A stretch of DNA of 64,000 nt from the NCBI GenBank assembly GCA_035503915.1, contig DATJSU010000054.1:62001-126000 (forward strand), in the 5' to 3' direction. Origin of the DNA: DATJMJ01 sp035503915. Lineage in GTDB: Bacteria > Actinomycetota > Acidimicrobiia > Acidimicrobiales > Palsa-688. Under the pieces are notes generated by a model. That model saw only the letters and a list, made by a program, of their open reading frames with translations. It was not told the DNA's origin and made no database searches. A program made the position numbers and the translations under genes. This document shows positions 8,521 to 17,506 of this stretch, in pieces; position 1 is the first letter of the stretch; every line of letters begins with the position of its first letter.

Positions 8521-8600
8521 CTGCTCTTAGGTAGACTATAGTTTCTACTTTATCTATAGTTTTACTTGACTAGCTTGGTCTGGGAGGTTACGGTCGTCCC
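8521..8600 (+). promoter_or_regulatory. AT-rich promoter region with duplicated CTATAGTTT element before the hdr-like cluster
   Basis: The 83-base gap after nadC is strikingly AT-rich compared with its surroundings. CTATAGTTT begins at 8536 and again at 8554, exactly 18 bases apart, each containing TATAGT, a good -10-like hexamer. The same CTATAGT heptamer occurs at 4945-4951 before nadA. The region is best read as tandem promoters or paired regulator sites for the redox cluster; no convincing -35 element is visible. Confidence 0.45.
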
Positions 8601-10892
8601 GTGAGCTCCCGGACCACTGAGGCGCTTCCCGCCTCCCGGCGCCGTCACAAGCCCGGCCGTCGGGCAACGCCCGTCCCCGATTACGGCTTCCGCTTGCAGG
8701 GGAAACGGACAACCGTCTTGCGTGACTGCTCGTTCGACCTTGCGGCACCCGGGCGCGGCCCGTTCCTCGAGCGCCACGCTCCAGTCATGCGCAACCTCGA
8801 GGCATGCTTGCAGTGCGGCGCATGTACTGCGACCTGCGACCTGGCCAGCGACGACGACTTGTTCCCACGGCGCCAGCTGACCCTTGTCCGCCTCGGCCTG
8901 GAAGAGCGCGCCGCCCTCGACCCAGAGATCTGGAAGTGCTACGCCTGTGCAGACTGCACAGCGAAGTGCCCCTCGGGAGCCAAGCCGGATGTCATCATGC
9001 GCCGGCTCAGGCAGCTTGCCATCGAGACATTCGCGTACCCGACCAGGCTGAGACGCGCCGTCAGCGCCCCGTGGCCGTTCCTCGGGGTATGCGGGGCTGT
9101 ATTGGCCCTCGTTGCCGTCCTTGTGGCCGCCGGAGGCTCGTTCGCTCCCGGGCCAGGCCCTCTCGATTACGCCGGCATGTTGCCCAACCCGGTGCTCATC
9201 CCAGTCTTCTCCTGCCTTTCCGTGCTCCCCTTGGCAGCGATGGCGGTGGGAGCATCGCGGGCCTGGAAGGGCTGGTACGGGGCGCCTCTGAGGTCCCTCC
9301 GGCCCGCCCTGGTCTGGTCGGCGATGAGCAAGGCGGCTCCCGAAGCGCTGGCTCAGCACAAGCTTTCCGGGTGCCAGGACCACCCGCTGCGGCTCTGGGC
9401 GCATCGGGCGATCATGGTCGCCGTCGCTGGCCTGTTGCTTGCCTCGGCGGCCATGACCGTCCTCGTCGTGCTAGGCAAGCGCTACCCCCTTTCGATGGGC
9501 AACCCCCTCAAGGTCCTGGCAAATGTTTTCGCAGCGTTGCTTATTGGCGGTAGTTCTTACTTCCTCTGGTTGCGAGCCGCCGACGCGAGGCGCGGGGAAC
9601 GGGTTGGCTTTTTCGATTGGGCGTTCCTGTCCAATGTTTTCCTGGCTGGTATTACCGGCGCTGCCACCGAGGCGATGCGTGCCGGCAACGTGAGAGCCCT
9701 CGCCTACCCCGTCTATTTCGTCCACCTAGTGGTCGTCCTGGTGCTCATGCTGACGCTGCCCTACACCAAGTTGGCCCACGCCGTCTACCGCGTGATGGCC
9801 CTGGCAGGCGGAGAGTACGCTGCCGGAGAGCTTGGGGAGGTCGCCAACCCGGGGGCGGCCGTGGGCGGTGCCCATGGCCGACAGGGAGCGCCGGGCCGCA
9901 AGGCACGCAAAGCCCGCCAGCGCGAAGCCTCCGAGGATGACCAGCAGGTAGGGCAGCAGGCCGTACCGTCCGCAGAGCAGTTCCTCGCGATGAGCCATGC
10001 CGAGCTGAGCCAGTACCCCGATGCCGTCGTCGAGAACGCTTACTACAGCCTGCGTGAGGAGAGCGAGCCCCGGCAGGAGGGCCGGTACTACCCGAACATG
10101 AAGCGCTTGACCTGCAGCGCCCTCGAGCGAGAGAAGGACCGGAGGGAAGTCGAGGCACTGGTCAATGCCGGCTGCGAGAGCATGTGGGAACGGTGGTACT
10201 GGGAGGCTGTGGGCAAACCCTGTACATGGTGGCTCGAGAACCACCTCGTGGCCAAGCACGCCCTGACGACCTGCCTCAACTGCGGGATGTGCACTTCGGT
10301 CTGCCCGGCGGCCGAGCATTTCGGCGAGAGCTACGACCCCCGCGTGATCGTCGACACCGCCCTGTCGGGTGACGAAGACCGGATCGTGGCTCTCCTCAAG
10401 GGCAACACCATCTGGTACTGCGCCCAGTGCGGGTCTTGCAATTCCCGTTGCCCGCACGGCAACGACATCATGAACCTCGTCTCTTCGTTGCGGACGCTCG
10501 CGCAGTTGAAGGGCTACCACACCGAAAGCGTGAGAGGGAGGCAGCAGTACGCGGGCCGCCATCTTTGGGGGGCGAACTTGTGGAACCGAGCTCTGAGCCT
10601 CTATTTCCGCAACCCGGGCCCGGCGGACCACCCCGACTTCGGCCCTCGGTACGCCAGCTGGTGGGCCAACGCGGAAGAGGAGTTCGCTCGCCTAGGCGCC
10701 ACCCCAGACATGGACGGTGACTTCGCCGGCCGCAAGGTCGCCCCCGAGACCCTGGCCGAGCTGCGCAGCTGTATCAAGGCAGGAGGGGCCTTGGTCCTGT
10801 GGCAGAAGATCGAGGAGCACGCGGCCGCTGACGCCGCTCGGCTCGGGCTCGACCTGGACGCCTATCTCGAAAAGGTCAGCAGGGAAGGATAA
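8601..10892 (+). CDS. HdrC / cytochrome b (QmoC-like) / HdrC fusion, membrane electron-transfer subunit
   Basis: This 763-residue protein starts at GTG 8601. Residues about 60-140 form an HdrC-type ferredoxin with two CxxCxxCxxxC motifs (Cys69/72/75/79 and Cys113/116/119/123). Residues about 155-400 contain about five or six membrane helices with histidines placed like heme ligands of the DsrM/HdrE/NarI family (for example His375). A charged linker, about 410-500, leads to a second HdrC module with CLNCGMCTSVC (about 558) and CAQCGSCNSRC (about 607). The first two parts match QmoC, which exchanges electrons with menaquinone; the extra HdrC is unusual. It is expected to pass electrons between the quinone pool and the HdrB/HdrA-like proteins encoded next. 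Direction and substrate are unknown. Confidence 0.82.
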   Translation: MSSRTTEALPASRRRHKPGRRATPVPDYGFRLQGKRTTVLRDCSFDLAAPGRGPFLERHAPVMRNLEACLQCGACTATCDLASDDDLFPRRQLTLVRLGLEERAALDPEIWKCYACADCTAKCPSGAKPDVIMRRLRQLAIETFAYPTRLRRAVSAPWPFLGVCGAVLALVAVLVAAGGSFAPGPGPLDYAGMLPNPVLIPVFSCLSVLPLAAMAVGASRAWKGWYGAPLRSLRPALVWSAMSKAAPEALAQHKLSGCQDHPLRLWAHRAIMVAVAGLLLASAAMTVLVVLGKRYPLSMGNPLKVLANVFAALLIGGSSYFLWLRAADARRGERVGFFDWAFLSNVFLAGITGAATEAMRAGNVRALAYPVYFVHLVVVLVLMLTLPYTKLAHAVYRVMALAGGEYAAGELGEVANPGAAVGGAHGRQGAPGRKARKARQREASEDDQQVGQQAVPSAEQFLAMSHAELSQYPDAVVENAYYSLREESEPRQEGRYYPNMKRLTCSALEREKDRREVEALVNAGCESMWERWYWEAVGKPCTWWLENHLVAKHALTTCLNCGMCTSVCPAAEHFGESYDPRVIVDTALSGDEDRIVALLKGNTIWYCAQCGSCNSRCPHGNDIMNLVSSLRTLAQLKGYHTESVRGRQQYAGRHLWGANLWNRALSLYFRNPGPADHPDFGPRYASWWANAEEEFARLGATPDMDGDFAGRKVAPETLAELRSCIKAGGALVLWQKIEEHAAADAARLGLDLDAYLEKVSREG

Positions 10893-10896
10893 GGAA

Positions 10897-11985
10897 TTGG
10901 ACCTGGCTACGAACGCTGCCTCAGTCATAACGACGAGGCGGGACGTGAAAGCTATCCCGGACGACGGTTACTACGTGCCGGCCAGCTGCGTGATGGGGAC
11001 CTACAGCCCGTCGGTCGAGCCGCTCGTTGGCCGGCTCTATGACCTGCTTGGCCGGCGCTGGGCGATGTCCGCAACGGCGCCTGCCTCCAAGAACACCTGT
11101 TGCTCGGGGATCGTCACGCATGGCGGCGCTTTCACCGTTGAGAGCTCGTTGCTTGTCGTCGCGCGCCTATGGTCCGTGGCGGCCGAAGCGGGGTTCGACA
11201 ACATCACAGCGGTGTGCGTCACGTCCTTCGCGATGCATACCGAGATGCGCCAACTTCTGCAGACAGAACCCGGGCTCGCCAAGGAAGTCGACAAGCAACT
11301 GTACGAAGCATGCGGGCGCCACCTCGTCGTCCCCAAGGAGATCGTTCACTGCAGCGACGTGATCTATAGGTACCGGGCCCAGCTGGCGCGCCACATGAAG
11401 TACCGGCTTGTCGACGCCGCCTCGGGAATGCCGTTGAAAGTGGTCGACCACGTCGGCTGCCACTACAACAAGCTCTTTCCCGACAAGTCCGTCGGCGGTA
11501 CCGAGTACTGTGACGTGCTTGCTGCCATGGTCCGCGAATGGGGCGGTGAGGAAGTCGACTACCCCGAACGCCGCCATTGTTGCGGGATGGGTTTCCGCCA
11601 GTGCATGGTGCGCCCCAACCGGTCTTTTACGCTCGCTTGCGCCCGAAAAAAGTTCGAGAGCATGGCCCCGTTTGAGCCCGACCTGATCCTCACCAACTGC
11701 CCCGGCTGCCTCCTTGTCCTCGACCGCGAGCAATGGGGGGTCAACCAGCTGACAGGATCCAGTTTCGAGGTGCCCGTGCTAAATTATGCCCAGCTGGCCG
11801 GGCTTTTGCTCGGCTGGCATCCCTATGACGCCGTGGGCATCCAAGGCCATACAGTGCCAGTCGAACCGTTGCTCGAGCGCATTGGCATCCCATGCACCGG
11901 GCGCCCGCTGAACCTCGCCGGCGGCCGCCGCCATGAACCCCGTGACCTGGCAGCAGCGGGCGGCAATCGTGGGGGCCAGGAATGA
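10897..11985 (+). CDS. HdrB-like CCG-domain protein
   Basis: HdrB subunits use two cysteine-rich CCG motifs to bind noncubane Fe-S clusters where disulfides or similar sulfur substrates react. The C-terminal motif here is complete: HVGCH, then HCCGMG, then TNCPGC. The N-terminal motif has PASC and NTCCSG, but the final CxxC position reads AVCVTSFAM and lacks the last cysteine. TTG 10897 follows the upstream stop by 4 bases and gives 362 residues; GTG 10945 is an alternative that removes 16 residues. The gene follows the HdrC fusion and overlaps the HdrA-like gene by 4 bases, so the three are probably translated together as one complex. Confidence 0.8.
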   Translation: MDLATNAASVITTRRDVKAIPDDGYYVPASCVMGTYSPSVEPLVGRLYDLLGRRWAMSATAPASKNTCCSGIVTHGGAFTVESSLLVVARLWSVAAEAGFDNITAVCVTSFAMHTEMRQLLQTEPGLAKEVDKQLYEACGRHLVVPKEIVHCSDVIYRYRAQLARHMKYRLVDAASGMPLKVVDHVGCHYNKLFPDKSVGGTEYCDVLAAMVREWGGEEVDYPERRHCCGMGFRQCMVRPNRSFTLACARKKFESMAPFEPDLILTNCPGCLLVLDREQWGVNQLTGSSFEVPVLNYAQLAGLLLGWHPYDAVGIQGHTVPVEPLLERIGIPCTGRPLNLAGGRRHEPRDLAAAGGNRGGQE

Positions 11986-13061
11986 CCGCCCCTGTCCTGG
12001 TCCTGGGTGGTGGGGTGACCGGGATGCACGTCGCCACAGCCGTTGCAGAGCTCGGGTACCCTTCGGTCTTGGCGGAAAAGAGTTCGCAATTAGGGGGTCG
12101 CGTGGCCAGCCTGTCACGGACTTTCCCCTTCTTTGACCACGACGGCTTCAACGACGGCAAAGAGTTCACCGACGAGGTTGAGGCGGACATGCGCGCTCAC
12201 GCCGAGGTCGACGTCCGACTAAGCACCACTCTCGTCGGCATAGAGGGCGATTTCCCCGAGTTCAAGGCCACTTTCAGCGACGGTTCCGCCGAGGTGGTGA
12301 GCACAGTCGTGATAGCGACCGGCTTCGACCCCTTCGACCCGTCGGATCTCGAAGAGTACGGCTACGGGCGGTACGCCAACGTGGTGACGGCGCCAGAACT
12401 GGAATGGCTCCTCAACCCGCGTGGCCCGAGCGCCGGAGAGCCCCGGCGCCCCTCGGACGGCAAGCTCGTGGAGCGCTTGGCAATTGTTTTTTGCGTCGGT
12501 TCTCGCAACCGCCGGATAGGAGCTCCCTTCTGCTCGCGCATTTGCTGCTCGTACAGCACAAAGCAGGCACTGACGGTACACGAACGCAACCCCCGTGCCG
12601 CCGTCACCTGTTTTTACATGGATGTGCGGACTTATGATCGCGGGTTTGAAGAAATGTACTCGCTTGCGCAAGAGCGGGGGATCCGTTACGTCCGCGGGCG
12701 CGTCTCGGGCTGCAAGGAACTCCCCGGTGGCGACATAGTGGTGCGGGCAGAGAACACATTGCTTCAGAAGATCTTCTCGAGCCCGTTCGACATGGTCTCC
12801 CTCTCCACGGGCATGCGGCCTTGCGCCGACCTCGAGCACCTGGCTCACATCCTCGGCATGCGGCTGGCCCCGGACGGTTTCCTCGCCAGCAAGGAGTGGT
12901 TCCGCTTCCCTCACGATTCCACCAGGGAGGGGGTATTTGTCGCCGGTTGTGCGAGCGGCATGAAGCCGGTCCGCAACTGCATAATTGACGGGAGCGCGGT
13001 GGCTGCCAGGGTGGCTGCCGTGCTGCGCTCCAGCCTCAGCCAAGCGGCCAGAACCGGCTGA
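11982..13061 (+). CDS. HdrA/QmoA-like FAD and iron-sulfur protein
   Basis: The 359-residue protein opens with an FAD-binding GGGVTGMHVATAVAELG motif and the following EKSSQLGGR, as in HdrA and QmoA. The middle contains CVGSRNRR and then FCSRICC, the cluster-binding pattern typical of HdrA. It ends with a second FAD segment, GVFVAGCASGMKPV. It lacks the ferredoxin domains of methanogen HdrA, so it is closer in size to QmoA. It should accept or bifurcate electrons between soluble carriers and the HdrB/HdrC subunits encoded just upstream. The start overlaps the HdrB stop (ATGA). Confidence 0.82.
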   Translation: MTAPVLVLGGGVTGMHVATAVAELGYPSVLAEKSSQLGGRVASLSRTFPFFDHDGFNDGKEFTDEVEADMRAHAEVDVRLSTTLVGIEGDFPEFKATFSDGSAEVVSTVVIATGFDPFDPSDLEEYGYGRYANVVTAPELEWLLNPRGPSAGEPRRPSDGKLVERLAIVFCVGSRNRRIGAPFCSRICCSYSTKQALTVHERNPRAAVTCFYMDVRTYDRGFEEMYSLAQERGIRYVRGRVSGCKELPGGDIVVRAENTLLQKIFSSPFDMVSLSTGMRPCADLEHLAHILGMRLAPDGFLASKEWFRFPHDSTREGVFVAGCASGMKPVRNCIIDGSAVAARVAAVLRSSLSQAARTG

Positions 13062-13066
13062 CGTAA

Positions 13067-14602
13067 ATGCGGTACGGCTTTGTCGTGGACAACCGGAGGT
13101 GCATCGGGTGCCACGCCTGCTCGGTTGCCTGCAAAGCCGAAAATCACGTACCGCTCGGTGTGTTCCGGACATGGGTGAAATCTGTCGAGAAAGGTGCCTA
13201 CCCGCAGACGCGCCGTTATTTCCAGGTGACCCGCTGTAACCACTGCGAGTACCCGCCTTGTGCCGTCATATGCCCGGTTGGGGCCATGTACCGCCGGCAG
13301 GACGGGATAGTCGATTTTGACCCGGCCAGGTGCATCGGTTGCAAAGCCTGCCAGCAGGCCTGTCCTTATGACGCCATTTACACGGACCCTGGTAGCCGGA
13401 CCGCCGCCAAGTGCCATTTCTGCGCCCACCGGGTCGAAGCAGGCCTCGAACCAGCCTGCGTGGTTGCCTGCCCGGAGCACGCCATCCTCGCCGGGGACAT
13501 GGACGACCCGGACAGCGAAGTTTCTCGCGCCTTGAAGGAGCACGCCGTGCGCGTCCGGCGCCCTGAGGTTGGTACCAACCCGAAGCTTTTTTACGTGGAG
13601 GTTGACAGCTCGCTGATAGTCCCCGGGCAGGCCCGCAACGTCGGGTCGTACCTCTTTGCCACGGTCAACCCCCACTTCCCCCGGGCGAACGGCCACCTCC
13701 GCGGGGCGCCGCCCCCTCTTGGCCCACTCGACGCGGTGGTTGCATATGACGTCGAGCACGAACAGCCCTGGGGTTGGCGAGTGCCGGCCTACTTCTGGAC
13801 AAAATCGTTGTCGGCAGGAGCTCTTTTCATCCCGGCGCTGGCACGGCTACTGGAGGGTGCGAAGCTTTCGGGCCGCCTCGAGGGCGTACTCAGCTTGGGC
13901 GGCCTGGCGTTCCTGGGCCTTACTGTTGGCCTGCTCATCTCGGACCTCTCCCGCCCCGAGCGCTTCCTCAACGTGCTGCGCTGGCCCCGAGCACGGTCCT
14001 GGGTCTCACGAGGCGCTTTCTGTATTGCCGGTTATGGGCTTTTGCTCACGTGCTTATTGTTGTCGGAACTGGCCGGCGCAGCGGGCCTGGGTTCTGTCCT
14101 GCTCTGGCCCACGGCCGCAGCCGGCACCGCGGCGGCGGTTTACACGGCGTTCCTTTTCGGCCAGTGCCGGGGCCGGGCACTGTGGCAGTCCCCGGTGCTG
14201 GCCGTGCAGCTCCTTGTCCAGTGTGCCCTTGCCGGGAGCGCCTGGCTGCTGCTGCTGCCCGGAGGGCTCGGCGTGACCGCGCAACTGCGCCGTGACGCCG
14301 TTTACTGCCTCGTTACAGGGCTTTTTGCGCACGCATCGATTGTCATCTGGGAAGTCGTGCTGCCCCGCCGCCCACTGGCGTCGGGCGCCCGCTACGCCGC
14401 CTCCCTGATCGCGAGCGGGCCGTTCAGGACCATCTTCTGGGCCGGGACCGTTGGCCTCGGGTGCCTGGCCCCCGCGACCCTGCTCGCGTTGAGCACGACC
14501 TCGACGACCTTCACCGCCCTCGCCGGAGCGGCCGCTTTGGCAGGGGTGGGAGCGTTCGAGTGGTGCTTCGTCATGGCCGGCCAGTGCGTACCCAATAGCT
14601 GA
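13067..14602 (+). CDS. NrfC-NrfD fusion: four-cluster ferredoxin joined to quinone-binding membrane subunit
   Basis: Residues about 1-180 are a DmsB/NrfC-type ferredoxin with four Cys groups: CIGCHACSVAC at the start, CNHCEYPPCAVIC, CIGCKACQQAC, and CHFCAHR with a late CVVACP. Residues about 230-505 contain eight or so hydrophobic helices with the NrfD/PsrC-like LLISDLSRPERFLNVLRWPRA signature, which lies by the quinone site in that family. In most relatives these are two proteins; here they are one 511-residue chain. It should connect the molybdoenzyme encoded next to the menaquinone pool. The gene begins 5 bases after the HdrA-like stop. Confidence 0.87.
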   Translation: MRYGFVVDNRRCIGCHACSVACKAENHVPLGVFRTWVKSVEKGAYPQTRRYFQVTRCNHCEYPPCAVICPVGAMYRRQDGIVDFDPARCIGCKACQQACPYDAIYTDPGSRTAAKCHFCAHRVEAGLEPACVVACPEHAILAGDMDDPDSEVSRALKEHAVRVRRPEVGTNPKLFYVEVDSSLIVPGQARNVGSYLFATVNPHFPRANGHLRGAPPPLGPLDAVVAYDVEHEQPWGWRVPAYFWTKSLSAGALFIPALARLLEGAKLSGRLEGVLSLGGLAFLGLTVGLLISDLSRPERFLNVLRWPRARSWVSRGAFCIAGYGLLLTCLLLSELAGAAGLGSVLLWPTAAAGTAAAVYTAFLFGQCRGRALWQSPVLAVQLLVQCALAGSAWLLLLPGGLGVTAQLRRDAVYCLVTGLFAHASIVIWEVVLPRRPLASGARYAASLIASGPFRTIFWAGTVGLGCLAPATLLALSTTSTTFTALAGAAALAGVGAFEWCFVMAGQCVPNS

Positions 14603-14613
14603 AAGGGTTTTTT

Positions 14614-17469
14614 GTGAGAGAGGAATTCGGGCGCGAGGGCAGCCACCTCCAGTCCTTCCCACCTGCCGAGCGCTGGGACGACTGGGCCGAGAACGACGCC
14701 AAGGCCTGGCCCCAGCGGAGCGAACGGCACTACTGCCTCGTACCCACCCTTTGTTTCAACTGCGAGGCAGCCTGCGGCCTGCTCGTTTATGTCGACAAAA
14801 AAACCGGGGAGATCGCCCGTGTCGAAGGCAACCCGCTCCACCCCGGGAGCCGGGGCCGGGTGTGCGCCAAGGGCTTCGCGCTCCTCAACCAAGTCCGCTC
14901 GCCCGACCGCATCCTCTACCCGCTGAGGCGCGACGGGCCTCGCGGTTCGGGCCGGTGGCGGCGCACGACCTGGGACGAAGTGCTCGGTTACTTGGGCGGC
15001 CGGATCCGCACGGCGCTCCAGGAGGGCCGCGGTAACGAAGTGATGTACCACGTGGGGCGCCCTGGCCACGACGCTTATATGGAACATGTCCTCCAGGCCT
15101 GGGGGGTCGATGGCCACAATTCGCACACCAATATCTGTTCCGCCTCGGCACGCCTGGGGTACGCGTTGTGGCAAGGAGCCGACCGCCCCTCGCCCGACTA
15201 CGCGAATGCCCGTTGTATCCTCCTCATTTCGGCGCACTTGGAAGCTGGCCACTATTTCAACCCCCACGCCCAGCGGATCATGGAGGCCAAGGCGGCCGGC
15301 GCAAAGCTCATTGTCGTTGACCCTCGGCTCTCCAATACGGCGTCCATGGCAGACATGTGGTTGTCGCCTCGCCCGGGCACCGAAGCAGCCATCCTGCTGG
15401 CCATGGCCGGCGTCGTGCTCCGCTCTGGCAAGTTCGACAGCTGCTTCGTGAGGGACTGGGTCAACTGGCAGGACTACGAGGGCGACGGTTTTACAGCCAA
15501 GGGCAAGAGCTTTGACGACTTTGTGAGAGCGCTCAGCCGGCACTACGAGCGCTACACGCCCGAGCTTGCCGAAGAGCTGAGCGGCGTGCCGGCCGAGGCC
15601 ATAACACAGGCCGCCTTGGACGTCGCGGCGGCGGGGGGGCGCTTCTCCTCCCACATATGGCGCGCCGCCGCCGCGGGCAACCTTGGCGGCTGGCAAGCGG
15701 CACGCGCCCTGGTGCTGCTGCACGTCCTCACGGGCTCGGTCGGCACCCCGGGCGGCCTGTCGCCCAATACCTGGGACAAGTTTGTCCCCCGCCCGCTCAA
15801 GGTCCCCCCGCCACAGCGCCAATGGAACGAGCTCTTGTACCCACCCGAGTGGCCTCTCAGCCACCATGAACTTTCTCAGCTGCTGCCTCATTTCTTGAAG
15901 GAAGGGCGGGGGCGCCTGGACACCTACTTCACCCGCGTCTTCAACCCGGTGTGGACCTACCCCGATGGGTTCAGTTGGTTGGAGGTGCTCCGCGACGAGG
16001 ACCTTGTCGGTGTGCACGCTGCCCTCACCCCCGTCTGGAGCGAGACGGCCGCTTTTGCCGATTATGTCTTGCCGATGGGCCTCGCGTGCGAGCGCCACGA
16101 CGTCCAGAGCCAGGAGACTCATGCCGCACGCTGGATCGGTTTCCGCCAACCGGTTTTGCGGGTCTTCCGGGAACGCGAGCGCTCCGAGACGGTCCGTCAC
16201 ACCTACGAGGCCAACCCTGGCGAGGTATGGGAGGAGGACGAGTTCTGGACCAGTCTTTCCTGGCACATCGACCCCGACGGCTCGATGGGCATCCGGCAGT
16301 GGTTCGAGTCGGTGGAGCAGCCGGGCTTGCCGCTCGGCGTCGACGAGTACTACGGCTCCATCTTCTCGAGCTCCGTGCCCGGCCTGCCCGAGGCCGCCGC
16401 CGCCAGGGGCCTCGTCCCGCTCGAGTACATGCGCCGTTTCGGGGCTTTCGAGCTGCCAGGTGACGTTTACCACCTCAACGAGCGGGCCCCGCTCGCTGCC
16501 GAGCTTGAAGGCGCGGTCGTGCAGGGAGACATCCTGGCCAAAGACGGCCTCAATGTCGCAGTGGTCGTGAGGGGGGGGCCAGTCACCGGGTTCGCTACCC
16601 CGTCGCGCAAGCTCGAGCTGTACTCCCGCACGCTGCGCGACTGGAAATGGCCCGAGATGGCGTTACCCGAGTACGTCCCGAGCCACGTCGGCCCCGAGGC
16701 GCTGAGAGCGGCCGCGGCCCGGAGCACACCGAGCGCGCACACGAGCTCCTGGCCTGCGGGCGTCCCGGCAGTGGTCTGGCCTCCTCACGCCGATGGCGAA
16801 ACGATGACCCTCGTGCCCATTTACCGCCTACCGACGTTGGTCCACACGAGGAACGATAATGCCAAGTGGTTGTTCGAGATTTCTCACCGCAACCCCCTTT
16901 TGATGGCGGCCGCCGACGCCGCGCGCCTCGGCTTTGCCACGGGGGACTTGGTGCGGGTGAACACCGAGATCGGCTGGTTCGTAATAGCCCTCTGGGTCAC
17001 CGAGGGGTTGGCGCCCGGAGTTGTGGCTTGCTCCCACCACCTTGGACGGTGGCGCCGGGACCGTGACGAACCTATTGAGCGATGGGGAAGTTCTGTCGTC
17101 GAGGTCACCCGGCCCGGGCCGGGCCAGTGGATGCTCAGGGTGAAAGAGGGGGCCCGGCCTTGGCCGAGCGCCGACCCCGACTCCTCGAGGATCTGGTGGA
17201 CAGACACCGGGGTCCACCAGAACCTGACCTTCCCCGTCCATCCAGATCCCGTTTCCGGGATGCAGTGCTGGCACCAATTGGTCAAGGTGCAAAGGGCTCT
17301 CGCTGGCGACCGCTACGGCGACGTATTTGCCGACACGGCCGCGGCCCACCAGGTTTACCAGCGCTGGAAGGACCTTTGCCGGCCGGCGCCCGGGCCCGGA
17401 GGGCTGCGCCGGCCTCTCTGGTTGGCACGAGCCGCCCGCCCCGCGCCCGAGGCCTACCTGATGTCCTGA
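14614..17469 (+). CDS. Molybdopterin oxidoreductase catalytic subunit (CISM family), no Tat signal
   Basis: This 951-residue protein starts at GTG 14614 with AAAGGG 6 bases upstream. It has the N-terminal [4Fe-4S] motif (Cys47, Cys50, Cys54, Cys84). Next come the molybdopterin segments LLISAHLEAGHYFNPH and IVVDPRLSNTASMADMWL, a possible Mo-ligand region HTNICSASARLG, and a C-terminal dinucleotide-binding domain beginning near IYRLPTL. The family includes polysulfide, thiosulfate, tetrathionate and arsenate reductases and formate dehydrogenases, and the sequence alone does not settle which. No twin-arginine leader or signal peptide is present, so the enzyme should be cytoplasmic. Together with the NrfCD fusion it forms a complete CISM complex. 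Confidence 0.87.
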   Translation: MREEFGREGSHLQSFPPAERWDDWAENDAKAWPQRSERHYCLVPTLCFNCEAACGLLVYVDKKTGEIARVEGNPLHPGSRGRVCAKGFALLNQVRSPDRILYPLRRDGPRGSGRWRRTTWDEVLGYLGGRIRTALQEGRGNEVMYHVGRPGHDAYMEHVLQAWGVDGHNSHTNICSASARLGYALWQGADRPSPDYANARCILLISAHLEAGHYFNPHAQRIMEAKAAGAKLIVVDPRLSNTASMADMWLSPRPGTEAAILLAMAGVVLRSGKFDSCFVRDWVNWQDYEGDGFTAKGKSFDDFVRALSRHYERYTPELAEELSGVPAEAITQAALDVAAAGGRFSSHIWRAAAAGNLGGWQAARALVLLHVLTGSVGTPGGLSPNTWDKFVPRPLKVPPPQRQWNELLYPPEWPLSHHELSQLLPHFLKEGRGRLDTYFTRVFNPVWTYPDGFSWLEVLRDEDLVGVHAALTPVWSETAAFADYVLPMGLACERHDVQSQETHAARWIGFRQPVLRVFRERERSETVRHTYEANPGEVWEEDEFWTSLSWHIDPDGSMGIRQWFESVEQPGLPLGVDEYYGSIFSSSVPGLPEAAAARGLVPLEYMRRFGAFELPGDVYHLNERAPLAAELEGAVVQGDILAKDGLNVAVVVRGGPVTGFATPSRKLELYSRTLRDWKWPEMALPEYVPSHVGPEALRAAAARSTPSAHTSSWPAGVPAVVWPPHADGETMTLVPIYRLPTLVHTRNDNAKWLFEISHRNPLLMAAADAARLGFATGDLVRVNTEIGWFVIALWVTEGLAPGVVACSHHLGRWRRDRDEPIERWGSSVVEVTRPGPGQWMLRVKEGARPWPSADPDSSRIWWTDTGVHQNLTFPVHPDPVSGMQCWHQLVKVQRALAGDRYGDVFADTAAAHQVYQRWKDLCRPAPGPGGLRRPLWLARAARPAPEAYLMS

Positions 17470-17506
17470 GCGGGCACGGACGAAGGGCCGGCTGGCCGGG
17501 CGAGTT

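Noticed and set aside
14392..16473. Long minus-strand frame opposite the molybdoenzyme gene (693 codons)
   Set aside because: It lies antisense to a gene with clear conserved motifs. Its predicted protein is compositionally odd and shows no domain.
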